A stretch of 64,000 bases of DNA, taken from positions 1-64,000 of the forward strand of contig CANNJE010000004.1 in assembly GCA_947504605.1 (NCBI GenBank), written 5' to 3'. The DNA is from Chitinophagaceae bacterium. Its GTDB lineage: Bacteria > Bacteroidota > Bacteroidia > Chitinophagales > Chitinophagaceae. Positions within the stretch are counted from its first letter, which is position 1, and each line of letters opens with the position of its first letter. Made by a program: the position numbers and the translations under genes. The notes beneath the pieces were generated by a model. It had not been told where the DNA came from. It did no database searches and saw nothing but the letters and a program-made list of their open reading frames with translations. Shown here in pieces: positions 16,047-25,001 of the stretch.

Positions 16047-18833
16047 ATGCGGATCGCAATTTTAATAATAAGTTTTCTCTCCATTTCAATACTATCATTT
16101 TCTCAAAAAGGAAAAATTGAAGGTAAGGTTACAGATGCGAAATCTGGCCTACCGCTTACAGGCGTTTCTGTAATGATTAAAGGTTCTACAAAGGGTACTT
16201 CAACAGATATAGCTGGAAGATATAATTTAAACATTGATCAAAACGGTAAAATTACTTTGATCTTTAGTTATAATGGAGTTACTCAGGAAGTAAGTGACAT
16301 CGAATTAAAAGTTGGAAAAATTACTGAACAAAATCTATCGCTTACACAAAGAGAAAAAACAGAAGAAGCCGTAGTAGTGAGGGCTTCAAGTACTGCGAGA
16401 AAAGAAACTGCCGCATCAATGATCACTTTTCAAAAGAATACCAATACGGTTGCATCCGTTATTTCTGCTGAAGCTATTCGCAGATCACCAGATAGAAATA
16501 CAGGCGAAATTTTGAAGCGTACTCCTGGTACTAGTATTCAGGATGGTAAATTTCTGGTAGTTAGAGGTTTGGCCGACAGGTACAATCAGGCAACGCTGAA
16601 TGGTATTTTATTAACGAGTACAGAACCAGACAGAAAAACATTTTCTTTTGATTTGATTCCTTCTCAGATGATTGATAATATCATTATCAACAAAGCATTT
16701 GTTCCTGAATATCCGGGAGAGTGGGCCGGTGGTTTGATTCAAGTAAATACAAAAGATATTCCTTCCAAAAGCTTTTTTACGGTACAGTTGGGAACAGGTT
16801 ACAATACACAAACTACCGGTAAAACATTTTACAAAGAATCGCAGGGTGGTAAATTAGACTGGCTTGGTATAGATGATGGTACAAGGGCCTTGCCTGCAGG
16901 TTATACAACGAAGTCAAATTTTGACACCATGTCTAGGGCTCAAAAAACCGCCATTGGTAAATCGATGCGTAATTCATGGACTCCAGAACAAATGACAGCT
17001 CCGTTTAATAGTTCATTTGCAGTGAATGGTGGTTTTGTTGGAAAATTATTTGGCAAAAAAGTGGGCGGTTCTCTTGGAATAAATTATAATAAAAATAATA
17101 GGCATCTAGATTTGTTAAACAGAAAAAATGTTGCAACCGGAACATTATTTAGCAAAGAAAATAGCTACGATGATACCAAGTATTTACAGGAAACTACAGT
17201 AGGAGGTTTGGCAAGTTTTGCCATTCAGTTCAACTCCTTAAATAAAGTGTCTGTAAAAACAATCATCAATGTTAATGGTGCTAATTCTGTAACAATCAGA
17301 GATGGATATGACAGTAGCAGGCCAAGACCTTTGCAACATGGCAATGAATTTACTTTTAAACAAAATACTTTTTTTACCACACAACTTAATGGAGAGCACG
17401 GGCTTTCTAAAAAGCTAAAATTAAAATGGTATGGTGCTTTTAATATACTGGATGGATATATACCTGACCAGCGAAGATTGAGTTATGAAAGAGCTACTAC
17501 CGCAGACGCTTACGAAGCTACTATTGCCAACTCATTGTCTCAGCAAAGTGGAAGCCGTATTTATCAAAGCTTGAGTGATTATATCTATACAGCAGGCGGA
17601 GATCTTAGCTATACATTTGATGCATTTTCTTTTAAGCAAACCATGAAGGGTGGCTATATGCTGCAAATCAAAGACAGGTTGTATGATGCTCAATTATTTG
17701 CCAATTACCTCCCTACGGATAATCCTACTTTAAGATTATTAAATTCTGATCATATTTTTTCTCCTGAAAATTTTGGAACAGGCTACGACAACAAATTTGC
17801 CTTTGATGCGATTAAAAATAAAAACTTCCGTTATATGGCCAACACCATTTTAAACGCAGGTTTTATACAATTTGACAATCAATTCAGCAATGCATTAAGA
17901 GTAGTTTGGGGTTTAAGGGTAGAAGATTATGATCAGTTAATTGGTAGTGTTAAAAAATGGGATAGCCGTCACACTTATACAAGGGTAACGGACTTTTTAC
18001 CGGGCATTAACGTAACCTATAAAGTAAATAGCAAAACAAATCTTCGTTTGTCAGGTTCTCAAACTGTTATCAGGCCAGAGTTGCGTGAATTGTCTGCACT
18101 AAACCTTTATGACTTTGAGTTAAATGCGTCAGTGCAGGGAAAACCTGATTTAAAGAGAACTAAAATTATCAATGGAGATCTTCGTTATGAACTATATCCA
18201 AGAGCAGGAGAAGTTATTACAGCGGGAGTATTTTATAAGTACTTTAAAAATCCTATAGAGCAATTGTACAATGAAGGAGCAGGAGGAGCAAGTACTTTTA
18301 CTTATCAAAATCCGAACAGTGCCTATTCTTACGGAGCTGAAATAGAAATGCGAAAAAAACTGGATGCAATAGATGGCTTAAAAAACTTTACTGTACAAAC
18401 CAACGTTTCCATTATTAAGAGTAATGTTAAAGATGAACTCCTAAAAGTGAACAGAGCGTTACAGGGACAAAGTGATTACCTCGTAAATGCAGGGTTGTTG
18501 TATGATCTGGAAAAAATAGGATTAAATGTAACAACGTTGTTTAATATAATTGGTAAAAGAATTTACCTAGTAGGCGATGCTTCTGCGGCTGCCGGTACAC
18601 CTGATGTATATGAAGCCCCGAGGCCACTGCTTGATTTTCAAATTGCCAAAAAACTTCTGAAAACAAAAGCTGAAATCAAATTGAACATATCGGACATCCT
18701 TAACAATAAACAAATTTTTTACCAGAATAATACTATTGGTAATCATTACGGACTTGATAAGAGTACGGATGCTTACAGGTTTACAAGACTGAACGGTACT
18801 ACTTTTAGTCTTTCATTTAATTACACACTATAA
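16047..18833 (+). CDS. TonB-dependent outer-membrane receptor
   Basis: A 928-residue TonB-dependent transporter that imports a ligand across the outer membrane with energy from TonB-ExbBD. Features in order: signal peptide (MRIAILIISFLSISILSFSQ), a carboxypeptidase-regulatory-like beta-sandwich domain (about residues 22-105), the plug domain (about 130-245, with GEILKRTPGTSIQDGKFLVVRG), then the barrel, ending in SLSFNYTL. I chose the ATG at 16047 because the frame's earlier ATG at 16011 lies inside the hexamer array and upstream of the likely transcript start. The next gene, a surface lipoprotein, starts 19 bases after the stop. There is no SusD-type partner. A phosphate or organophosphate ligand is an inference from the Pho-like operator and neighbours. 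Confidence 0.92.
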   Translation: MRIAILIISFLSISILSFSQKGKIEGKVTDAKSGLPLTGVSVMIKGSTKGTSTDIAGRYNLNIDQNGKITLIFSYNGVTQEVSDIELKVGKITEQNLSLTQREKTEEAVVVRASSTARKETAASMITFQKNTNTVASVISAEAIRRSPDRNTGEILKRTPGTSIQDGKFLVVRGLADRYNQATLNGILLTSTEPDRKTFSFDLIPSQMIDNIIINKAFVPEYPGEWAGGLIQVNTKDIPSKSFFTVQLGTGYNTQTTGKTFYKESQGGKLDWLGIDDGTRALPAGYTTKSNFDTMSRAQKTAIGKSMRNSWTPEQMTAPFNSSFAVNGGFVGKLFGKKVGGSLGINYNKNNRHLDLLNRKNVATGTLFSKENSYDDTKYLQETTVGGLASFAIQFNSLNKVSVKTIINVNGANSVTIRDGYDSSRPRPLQHGNEFTFKQNTFFTTQLNGEHGLSKKLKLKWYGAFNILDGYIPDQRRLSYERATTADAYEATIANSLSQQSGSRIYQSLSDYIYTAGGDLSYTFDAFSFKQTMKGGYMLQIKDRLYDAQLFANYLPTDNPTLRLLNSDHIFSPENFGTGYDNKFAFDAIKNKNFRYMANTILNAGFIQFDNQFSNALRVVWGLRVEDYDQLIGSVKKWDSRHTYTRVTDFLPGINVTYKVNSKTNLRLSGSQTVIRPELRELSALNLYDFELNASVQGKPDLKRTKIINGDLRYELYPRAGEVITAGVFYKYFKNPIEQLYNEGAGGASTFTYQNPNSAYSYGAEIEMRKKLDAIDGLKNFTVQTNVSIIKSNVKDELLKVNRALQGQSDYLVNAGLLYDLEKIGLNVTTLFNIIGKRIYLVGDASAAAGTPDVYEAPRPLLDFQIAKKLLKTKAEIKLNISDILNNKQIFYQNNTIGNHYGLDKSTDAYRFTRLNGTTFSLSFNYTL

Positions 18834-18852
18834 ATTTAAAATAAACAACAAA

Positions 18853-20307
18853 ATGAAAAAGTATATTTTATTACTATCTGCCGTAGCAGCACTTGGTATT
18901 ACAAGTTGCAGAAAAATTGAGACGGATGGTGAAAAAGAAATTATTATTGTTAATGGCGGTGGTAGCACAACTACTGGTCAAACCATTACATTAACCGGCC
19001 GTATTAATGCTGATACTACTCTAAGAAGTGCCAACACTTATATCCTAAAAGGACTGGTATATATAGTAGGTAATCATACCCTGAATATTGAAGCAGGTAC
19101 TGTTATCAAAGGTTCATTTAGTGGAAGTGATGTAGCAGCTTTGATTATTACTCGTGGTTCTAAAATTAATGCAGTTGGTTCTGCAACAGCGCCGATTGTA
19201 TTTACATCTGCATCTCCAAATCCACAAAGTGGAGATTGGGGAGGAATTATCATCTGTGGTAAAGCTGGTATCAATGCTGCATTTAATGGCACTGCTGGTT
19301 TATACCAGGTAGAGGGTGGTGTAGATAATGCACAAGGTGATGGATTGGCTGGTAGCGGTGATGCTTTAGTGCCAACTCCAATTAATGCAGATAATTCAGG
19401 TACTTTAAGTTATATACGAATTGAATATGCTGGTTATGCATTTCAACCAGATAAAGAAATTAATAGTCTTACAATGGCTTGTGTTGGAAGCGGCACAACC
19501 ATCGATCATATACAAACAACTTATGCAAAAGATGATGCTTACGAATGGTTTGGTGGTTCTGTAAACTGTAAATACCTGATTGCTTTAAAAACTCAGGATG
19601 ATGATTTTGATACTGACAATGGCTACAGTGGTAAAGTTCAGTTTGGTTTGGTGATTAGAGATTCTGTTATTGCTGACATTTCAACTTCTGAAGCTTTTGA
19701 AAGTGATAATAATGCAAGTGGTACTACAGCTACACCAAAAACTTCTGCTGTTTTCTGTAATATAACTGCTATTGGTCCAAGAGCAACTACTACAAATATT
19801 GGTAGTACGCTTTTCCGTGCAGGTGCACAAATACGCAGAAATTCTTCTATCTCTATTTACAATTCAATTATTATGGGATGGCCTACAGGTATTTTGATTG
19901 ATGCAAGTACTGGCTCACCTACAGATAAAAATATTGATGATAGTAGTTTAAGAATTCGTTATACTACTTTGTCTGGTAACGGTGTAAATCTTAAGTATTC
20001 AGCTAGCAGTACAGCTCCAACAGGTGCTAGTGATGCAAGTATGCTTGCATGGTTCACCAATCCATATTTTGGCAATACTGTTTTAACCAATAACAGCGAA
20101 GCAAAATTAATTCAGCCATATAATTATTCAGCCGTAGATCCTACACCTTTTGCAGGTTCTAATGGTTATGCTCCAATTGTATCGGGTGCTAACTTTACCG
20201 ATCCTAAATTGGCAGGCACTTTCTTTACAACAGTAACTTTCCGTGGAGCAATTGCTCCTGCAGGTATCGAAAGCAGCTGGTGGAAAGGATGGACAAAATT
20301 TAATTAA
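18853..20307 (+). CDS. lipoprotein with beta-helix-like repeats, partner of the TonB receptor
   Basis: A 484-residue lipoprotein with a type II signal peptide: the lipobox ends at C19 (ITSC). After a short charged and Gly-rich linker the sequence runs as Gly, Asn and Thr-rich strands such as LNIEAGTVIKGSF, ALIITRGSKINAVGS and SGDWGGIIICGKAGI. These look like a right-handed parallel beta-helix. An acidic cluster DDDFDTDNGYSG near residue 253 could bind metal. The gene follows the TonB receptor after 19 bases, so the two probably form an outer-membrane uptake pair in which this protein takes the SusD place. Its ligand is unknown. A strong terminator follows. Confidence 0.85.
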   Translation: MKKYILLLSAVAALGITSCRKIETDGEKEIIIVNGGGSTTTGQTITLTGRINADTTLRSANTYILKGLVYIVGNHTLNIEAGTVIKGSFSGSDVAALIITRGSKINAVGSATAPIVFTSASPNPQSGDWGGIIICGKAGINAAFNGTAGLYQVEGGVDNAQGDGLAGSGDALVPTPINADNSGTLSYIRIEYAGYAFQPDKEINSLTMACVGSGTTIDHIQTTYAKDDAYEWFGGSVNCKYLIALKTQDDDFDTDNGYSGKVQFGLVIRDSVIADISTSEAFESDNNASGTTATPKTSAVFCNITAIGPRATTTNIGSTLFRAGAQIRRNSSISIYNSIIMGWPTGILIDASTGSPTDKNIDDSSLRIRYTTLSGNGVNLKYSASSTAPTGASDASMLAWFTNPYFGNTVLTNNSEAKLIQPYNYSAVDPTPFAGSNGYAPIVSGANFTDPKLAGTFFTTVTFRGAIAPAGIESSWWKGWTKFN

Positions 20308-20326
20308 TAAAAAGATTTACCCTTTG

Positions 20327-20360
20327 AAAAAAGCAACTCTTATTCAGAGTTGCTTTTTTA
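20327..20360 (+). terminator. terminator of the TonB receptor operon
   Basis: AGCAACTCT (20332-20340) pairs perfectly with AGAGTTGCT (20346-20354) around a 5-base loop, flanked by an A-run and followed by a run of Ts. It lies 20 bases after the lipoprotein stop. Confidence 0.92.
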
Positions 20361-20506
20361 TTTAACTCAATCGGCTTTGTTTTTTATTAATAATTTCATA
20401 ATGCTATAGATGTCCATTGTCTAGAATAAATACTTCATCTTGTAGTTCTAAACAAAAAGACTAATTACCTTTTTCCTTAAGCAAATAGCAAGTTTTAATC
20501 ATGCTT

Positions 20507-20540
20507 GAACCAGCTTTATTCTTATCGCTGGTCTTTTTTT
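20507..20540 (+). terminator. orphan terminator-like hairpin
   Basis: ACCAGC (20509-20514) pairs with GCTGGT (20527-20532), followed by C and seven Ts. No coding sequence lies directly upstream on the plus strand, since the operon terminator comes 150 bases before it. It may end a small RNA or act as a second terminator. Confidence 0.5.
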
Positions 20541-20689
20541 GCCCATTATATAATGATAAAGCCAAAATGGTGGGCTCAACAAATAAAATATAGGGAAGAG
20601 GTCCTTTGTTTTTCTCAAGTAGGTCTCACTATAGTGTTAGAGTACCAAATAGCAGTAGCTAATATTAAAAATAATTAATAGAGAAATAA

Positions 20690-21757
20690 TTAATCTTCTT
20701 TCATTGGAAGGGTAAATCCAATAGTAGTTCCAACATCAATTTTGCTTCTTACATGTATGGTTTGTCTATGTGCTTCAATAATATGTTTGCAAATAGAAAG
20801 GCCAAGCCCGCTGCCACCTTCTTTTCTGCTTCTTGCAAGGTCGGTGCGGTAAAATCTTTCAAATATCCGGGGTAGATGTTCGTCGGGTATACCCACTCCT
20901 TCATCACTTATTTCAATCAATACATTTTTGCCATCTACATTGTAAACGCTTGCTTCTATAACATCGTTCTGATTACTGTATTTAATAGCATTGTCTACAA
21001 GATTTATCAATACCTGTTTAATTTTTTCCTTATCGGCATAAACCGTTAAAGGGAATTCGCAACCCTTTTTTATAATACAGCGTATATTTTTTTCTTTGGC
21101 TTTTAGAAAAAGACTGTCGTATACATCTTTTAGCTGCTCCTGAATGATGAAGTTCTTTTTATTAAGTTTAAGCTGGCCGCTCTCAAGTCTCGATATTTCG
21201 TCAAGGTCGTCTATGAGGTTCACCAGCCTGTCAACATTGCGTGAAGCACTTTGAAGGAATTTTGTATTAACTGTTTCATTGTGAAGCGCACCTCCTAATA
21301 AAGTGTCAACATACCCCTGTATGGCAAAGATGGGTGTCTTTAATTCGTGACTTAGGTTTTGTAAAAACTCTTTTCTAAAAGCCTCGTTTTGAATAAGTAC
21401 GTCTATCTCTGCTTTGCGTTGCATTGCCCAGGTTTCTACATCCTCTCTTACTTCATCAATACTTTTTTGAGGTAAGATATTTTTATAATAAAACTCTTCT
21501 CTTTTAGTGGCTTTTGTTTGGTATATAAGTTTGTATATGAGTTTTATTTTTCTATAAATAAAATTCTGTAATGTATAGAGTATGAGAGCATAAGAACCAA
21601 GAAAGATCACTGTAAAGGCAAACAATGCAATCCACCATAGTGGTTTAAATATGAAAAAGCCCAGAGAAATTGGTACAGACAATGCCAATGCTGTGAGGGC
21701 GGCTAAATGTTGCGGAGAAAAATTTTTTCTAGAAAGCATTTCAAGATGGTGGGCCAT
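20690..21757 (-). CDS. phoR: sensor histidine kinase, PhoR-like
   Basis: A 355-residue membrane histidine kinase. Two membrane segments lie near the N-terminus with almost no loop between them, so there is no large periplasmic sensor, as in PhoR of E. coli. A helical linker of about 60 residues follows, then the HisKA domain with the phosphoacceptor in FLQNLSHELKTP (His about residue 137) and a HATPase domain with the N-box (LINLVDNAIKYSN), G1 (ISDEGVGIP), F-box (FERFYR) and G2 (GGSGLGLSI). No PAS domain is apparent. The frame could also start at 21739. It lies 109 bases after the PhoB-like regulator, within genes for phosphate uptake, which is why I favour PhoR. The signal is inferred. Confidence 0.85.
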   Translation of the reverse strand: MAHHLEMLSRKNFSPQHLAALTALALSVPISLGFFIFKPLWWIALFAFTVIFLGSYALILYTLQNFIYRKIKLIYKLIYQTKATKREEFYYKNILPQKSIDEVREDVETWAMQRKAEIDVLIQNEAFRKEFLQNLSHELKTPIFAIQGYVDTLLGGALHNETVNTKFLQSASRNVDRLVNLIDDLDEISRLESGQLKLNKKNFIIQEQLKDVYDSLFLKAKEKNIRCIIKKGCEFPLTVYADKEKIKQVLINLVDNAIKYSNQNDVIEASVYNVDGKNVLIEISDEGVGIPDEHLPRIFERFYRTDLARSRKEGGSGLGLSICKHIIEAHRQTIHVRSKIDVGTTIGFTLPMKED

Positions 21758-21866
21758 TGGTCTAAGCCGCAAGCCTATCCGTTTAAATTGTTATTGTAAT
21801 TATTTAACTCCCTAAATCGGCAGAAGTTTTTTATCCATTTGTTATTACCTATTGGATTACTCGAAG

Positions 21867-22541
21867 TTACAATTCAAATTTGTATCCCACACCTTTTACT
21901 GTGGTTATACAGTCGAGGTCAAGTTTTTGGCGAATTTTGCGGATATGAACATCAATAGTACGGTCCCCTACGATCACTTCCGTGCCCCAGATTTGGTTTA
22001 GTATCTCATTGCGTAAAAACACCTTGCCTGGTTTGGAAGCTAGTAAAGACAGGAGTTCAAATTCTTTACGGGCAAGTACAATATCATTGCCCATGTGGGT
22101 TACCATATATTTTTCACGGTCTATAGATATATCACCTACGGTAATAATTCCTGTATCCTCTTTTTGTAACCTACGAAATAAAGAGGAAATTTTACTTATA
22201 AGCACTTTAGGACTAATGGGTTTTGTAAGATAATCATCTGCGCCAGTTTCTAGTCCTTTTATTTCTGTTCCTTCATCACTCATAGCAGTAAGAAATACGA
22301 TGAGTGTTTTTTTGAAAGCAGGTATCAAACGAAGATGATTACATACTTCGATGCCATTTTTGCCAGGCATCATGATATCCAGAATAATGAGATCGGGATT
22401 GGTTTGTTTCGCTTTTTCAATGGCATCGTCGCCGCTTTTGGCAGTTACAACATCATAACCCTCCTGTTGCAGGTTAAACTGAATGATTTCAAGAATATCC
22501 GGCTCATCGTCCGCAATCAGTATTTTCTTTGTAGAACTCAT
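21867..22541 (-). CDS. phoB: response regulator, OmpR/PhoB family
   Basis: A 224-residue response regulator. The receiver domain shows the acidic pair ADDEPD, the phosphorylated Asp in the LIILDIMMPG strand (about residue 54) and the conserved Lys in LTKPISP. The C-terminal half is a winged-helix DNA-binding domain of the OmpR/PhoB type (EFELLSLLASKPGKVFLR through TVKGVGYKFEL). I chose the ATG at 22541, just before the conserved KKILIADDEP; the longer frame begins with TTG. It is transcribed ahead of the kinase. Three TTAACA-like hexamers and a perfect -7 box lie directly upstream, so it probably controls its own transcription. Confidence 0.9.
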   Translation of the reverse strand: MSSTKKILIADDEPDILEIIQFNLQQEGYDVVTAKSGDDAIEKAKQTNPDLIILDIMMPGKNGIEVCNHLRLIPAFKKTLIVFLTAMSDEGTEIKGLETGADDYLTKPISPKVLISKISSLFRRLQKEDTGIITVGDISIDREKYMVTHMGNDIVLARKEFELLSLLASKPGKVFLRNEILNQIWGTEVIVGDRTIDVHIRKIRQKLDLDCITTVKGVGYKFEL

Positions 22542-22556
22542 AAGAATGAAGTTGCG

Positions 22557-22616
22557 CAAAAGTACTTTAACATATTGATGCAATCATGCGTTAAATGAAC
22601 GTTATAATATTATTAA
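22557..22616 (-). promoter_or_regulatory. phoB promoter with three TTAACA-like hexamers
   Basis: Read on the minus strand: TTAATA (22616-22611), ATAACG (22605-22600) and TTAACG (22594-22589), starting exactly 11 bases apart. They are followed after 24 bases by TACTTTTG (22564-22557), a perfect TAnnTTTG box. The predicted transcript starts about ten bases before the ATG at 22541. The repeats cover the region where a -33 element would lie, as expected for activation by the regulator. The divergent gene at 22714 shares this region. Confidence 0.65.
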
Positions 22617-22713
22617 ATTGTTAAGCGCAAATGCAACGATTAACTATTATTGTAATGGGGTTTTGCAGGTATAAGATAAATTTGCATAATCTTTGTAACA
22701 AGATAAGGACTTT

Positions 22714-24945
22714 ATGAAGAATATATTTTTACTCTTTTGTTTTATAATAAACGTTTCAGTTGTTTTTGCTACCCAGGCAGATACGGTTCGGATTCCATTA
22801 TTCAGACAAGGTTTTCACGATAAGATTGATAAAGAACAATTATTGATAGATAAAACCGACAACAAGCAGGATTTATATTTACACATCAGTAAAAATGAGG
22901 AAATTAATCTGCAGGTTTCGGATGTTTTTTTTAGAAAAATTGACGAATTGCAGATTTGGGTAGAAACCAATGAAAATATTGCTACCAATAATGATAAGAT
23001 CCGATATTTGCGCCTTATAGAAAATATCATCCAAAACTTTAGAATCGATTGGCGAAACAGGAATATTAAACCAATTGATTTCCCATCGGTATACAATACT
23101 TTCGAAACTATTTTAAAGGGAATGCCGACCAACGGCACAATGTTACCTGCTATTGAAGCTTCCTCTTATGAAGTAGCCAAATTAAATGCTTCGGTATTTT
23201 TTGAGAGCAAGGAATACCTAGAAGCGCAGAAGATTGTGTATCTAAAATATTGCAGCCTCCACCCCGATAATATTTTAAAAACCATACGGCCTTTTGTTAA
23301 TGAGATTTTTGCCGACAGTCTTGTATTGGTAGCCTGCAAAAACAATCCTGTTCAGTTATATTCTTATGCACAGTCTATAACCAGTCCAGAGGGAAAATTG
23401 ATCCACAGGAACAATAATGCCATGGTAAAGGTCGTAGCACAATTAAGCCAAACTCCCAACGCACTTTTGTATTTTCCTTTTTTGGATGATCTGTTAAGTG
23501 GAAAAAATACAGTGGAAAATATTAAACAATATGTAGGAGACGGTGAAATTAGTTACGACAGTATTGGATATTTTAAATTATTGGTAAAAACTGAAATAGA
23601 TTATTATAAAAGAATGGCACCCCCATTGAGGGATACGCCCATTGCAGTGTTTGGTGCCAATGGATTAAGAGAGGTTTTAAAAGGCAAAGCATGGCAACAT
23701 TTTATTAAGCCCATCAACGAATTGCATGATGCTACTAATCTTGCAGTGCGAATGAAAGCCATTCAGCCGCTCGGTGTTCAGGAATTATATTTTATGATCA
23801 TTATGGGGGAGAGTGATATATACACTTCCAGCTATAAACATAGTTATAACCGCCTGATGCAATTGATGGGTACCAAGCCCAGAGGCGATTCTCTTTTACA
23901 GAGTGTGCATTTTGATTTCTTTAAAAAGTTTATAAAAATGGCTGCCAATTTTAACAGGCTCGACAGTTTTTTAAAGACAATGCCGGTTGCCAATTCAGAA
24001 ATATTAATGAAGGCATTTGTAGCCAACCTTGATAAAACGGGTAACCTAGAAGATGCGGTAGATGTGGCAGATTCGTATAGTAGTATCAATGATGAAAATC
24101 TGCAGAATACGATTCTTACTTATGTAAAACAAAATGAGCAGAAATGCATTGATGAAAATAATAACAGAGGAAAAATTATTTATGGATTACTTAAAACTAT
24201 TTTTCTTTCTGCCGATACCAGCAATAAAATTGATCTGACGGCTACTATTGGCATCCCTTCTATTTACGAGATTTCTAATAAAGAACTTCAGGATGAAAAA
24301 GGCAGGATTGTGCAGCAAGTGTTTTTTTATGGAGATGAAGATGGTAAAACATTTTTTCCTCCATTCTTAAATTCATTTCCCGCCAAAGACTGGAGTATTG
24401 TTCATAAAAAAGAGTGGGTAGAGATAAAATCTATTAAAGGAAATGTATGGGTATTTGCCAACAAACCCCTGGATTATGATCAAAATTTAGATGACTCTGC
24501 ACAGGTACATCTTGCTAAATACCTGGATGAAAATGAAATGTATCCTTCAGTAGTTGTGCATAGAGGGCATAGCTACTGGTTGCCTGGTACAATAAAAAGA
24601 ATGCCGGCCAATGCAAAAGTAGTGGTGTTAGGCTCCTGCGGCGGTTATCAGAACTTAAACCAGATTTTGGATATTAGTCCGGATGCCCATATTATTTCAA
24701 CCAAAGAAATTGGTAAAGGCGATATTAATAAACCTATTCTTAATTACCTGAACCAATCTATCTTATCAGGGAAAACACTTTCCTGGAGAGATATGTGGAA
24801 ATCACTTGGCAGCTTTTTTGGAAAAGATCCCAGCTATGATGTGAGGGAAAGTTGGGAAGATTATATCCCACCATACAAAAATTTGGGAGCAATCTTTATC
24901 AAGGCATATCACAAACAAACAGAAACGGCCGAAGAAGGTATCTGA
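22714..24945 (+). CDS. exported protein of unknown function with clan-CD peptidase-like C-terminal motif
   Basis: A 743-residue protein with a signal peptide (residues 1-19). I do not recognise the family. The first 500 residues are mostly helical with no named motif. The C-terminal part alternates strands and helices and holds VVVHRGHSYW (H616 and H619) followed about 25 residues later by VVVLGSCGGY (C642). A hydrophobic strand before a His-Gly region and another before a Cys is the layout of clan-CD cysteine peptidases (caspase, gingipain, clostripain and CHAT folds). This could therefore be a secreted peptidase or an inactive relative; the His-Cys spacing is short for the clan. It diverges from phoB across a 172-bp region with a TAAATTTG box at 22677-22684. 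Confidence 0.75.
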   Translation: MKNIFLLFCFIINVSVVFATQADTVRIPLFRQGFHDKIDKEQLLIDKTDNKQDLYLHISKNEEINLQVSDVFFRKIDELQIWVETNENIATNNDKIRYLRLIENIIQNFRIDWRNRNIKPIDFPSVYNTFETILKGMPTNGTMLPAIEASSYEVAKLNASVFFESKEYLEAQKIVYLKYCSLHPDNILKTIRPFVNEIFADSLVLVACKNNPVQLYSYAQSITSPEGKLIHRNNNAMVKVVAQLSQTPNALLYFPFLDDLLSGKNTVENIKQYVGDGEISYDSIGYFKLLVKTEIDYYKRMAPPLRDTPIAVFGANGLREVLKGKAWQHFIKPINELHDATNLAVRMKAIQPLGVQELYFMIIMGESDIYTSSYKHSYNRLMQLMGTKPRGDSLLQSVHFDFFKKFIKMAANFNRLDSFLKTMPVANSEILMKAFVANLDKTGNLEDAVDVADSYSSINDENLQNTILTYVKQNEQKCIDENNNRGKIIYGLLKTIFLSADTSNKIDLTATIGIPSIYEISNKELQDEKGRIVQQVFFYGDEDGKTFFPPFLNSFPAKDWSIVHKKEWVEIKSIKGNVWVFANKPLDYDQNLDDSAQVHLAKYLDENEMYPSVVVHRGHSYWLPGTIKRMPANAKVVVLGSCGGYQNLNQILDISPDAHIISTKEIGKGDINKPILNYLNQSILSGKTLSWRDMWKSLGSFFGKDPSYDVRESWEDYIPPYKNLGAIFIKAYHKQTETAEEGI

Positions 24946-24988
24946 GGTTATTATCTTAAAGTCAGCTTATTTCTGCTATCAACTTAAT

Positions 24989-24996
24989 TAACTTTG
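24989..24996 (+). promoter_or_regulatory. -7 box of the ABC exporter, almost touching the start codon
   Basis: TAACTTTG at 24989-24996 is a perfect TAnnTTTG box that ends only five bases before the ATG at 25002. If it is used, the transcript would start at or within a base or two of the ATG, giving a leaderless message. No clear -33 element is visible. Confidence 0.5.
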
Positions 24997-25001
24997 CAGC
25001 T

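Larger units (their letters stand above)
20308..20689. other. intergenic region with two hairpins, no gene seen
   Basis: This 382-base stretch lies between the beta-helix lipoprotein and the convergent kinase gene. It starts with a clear terminator. About 150 bases further on, a second hairpin with a T-run (20509-20540) has no reading frame in front of it. The rest is A/T rich, and I see no open reading frame with family character. A small RNA ending at the second hairpin is possible. Confidence 0.6.
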
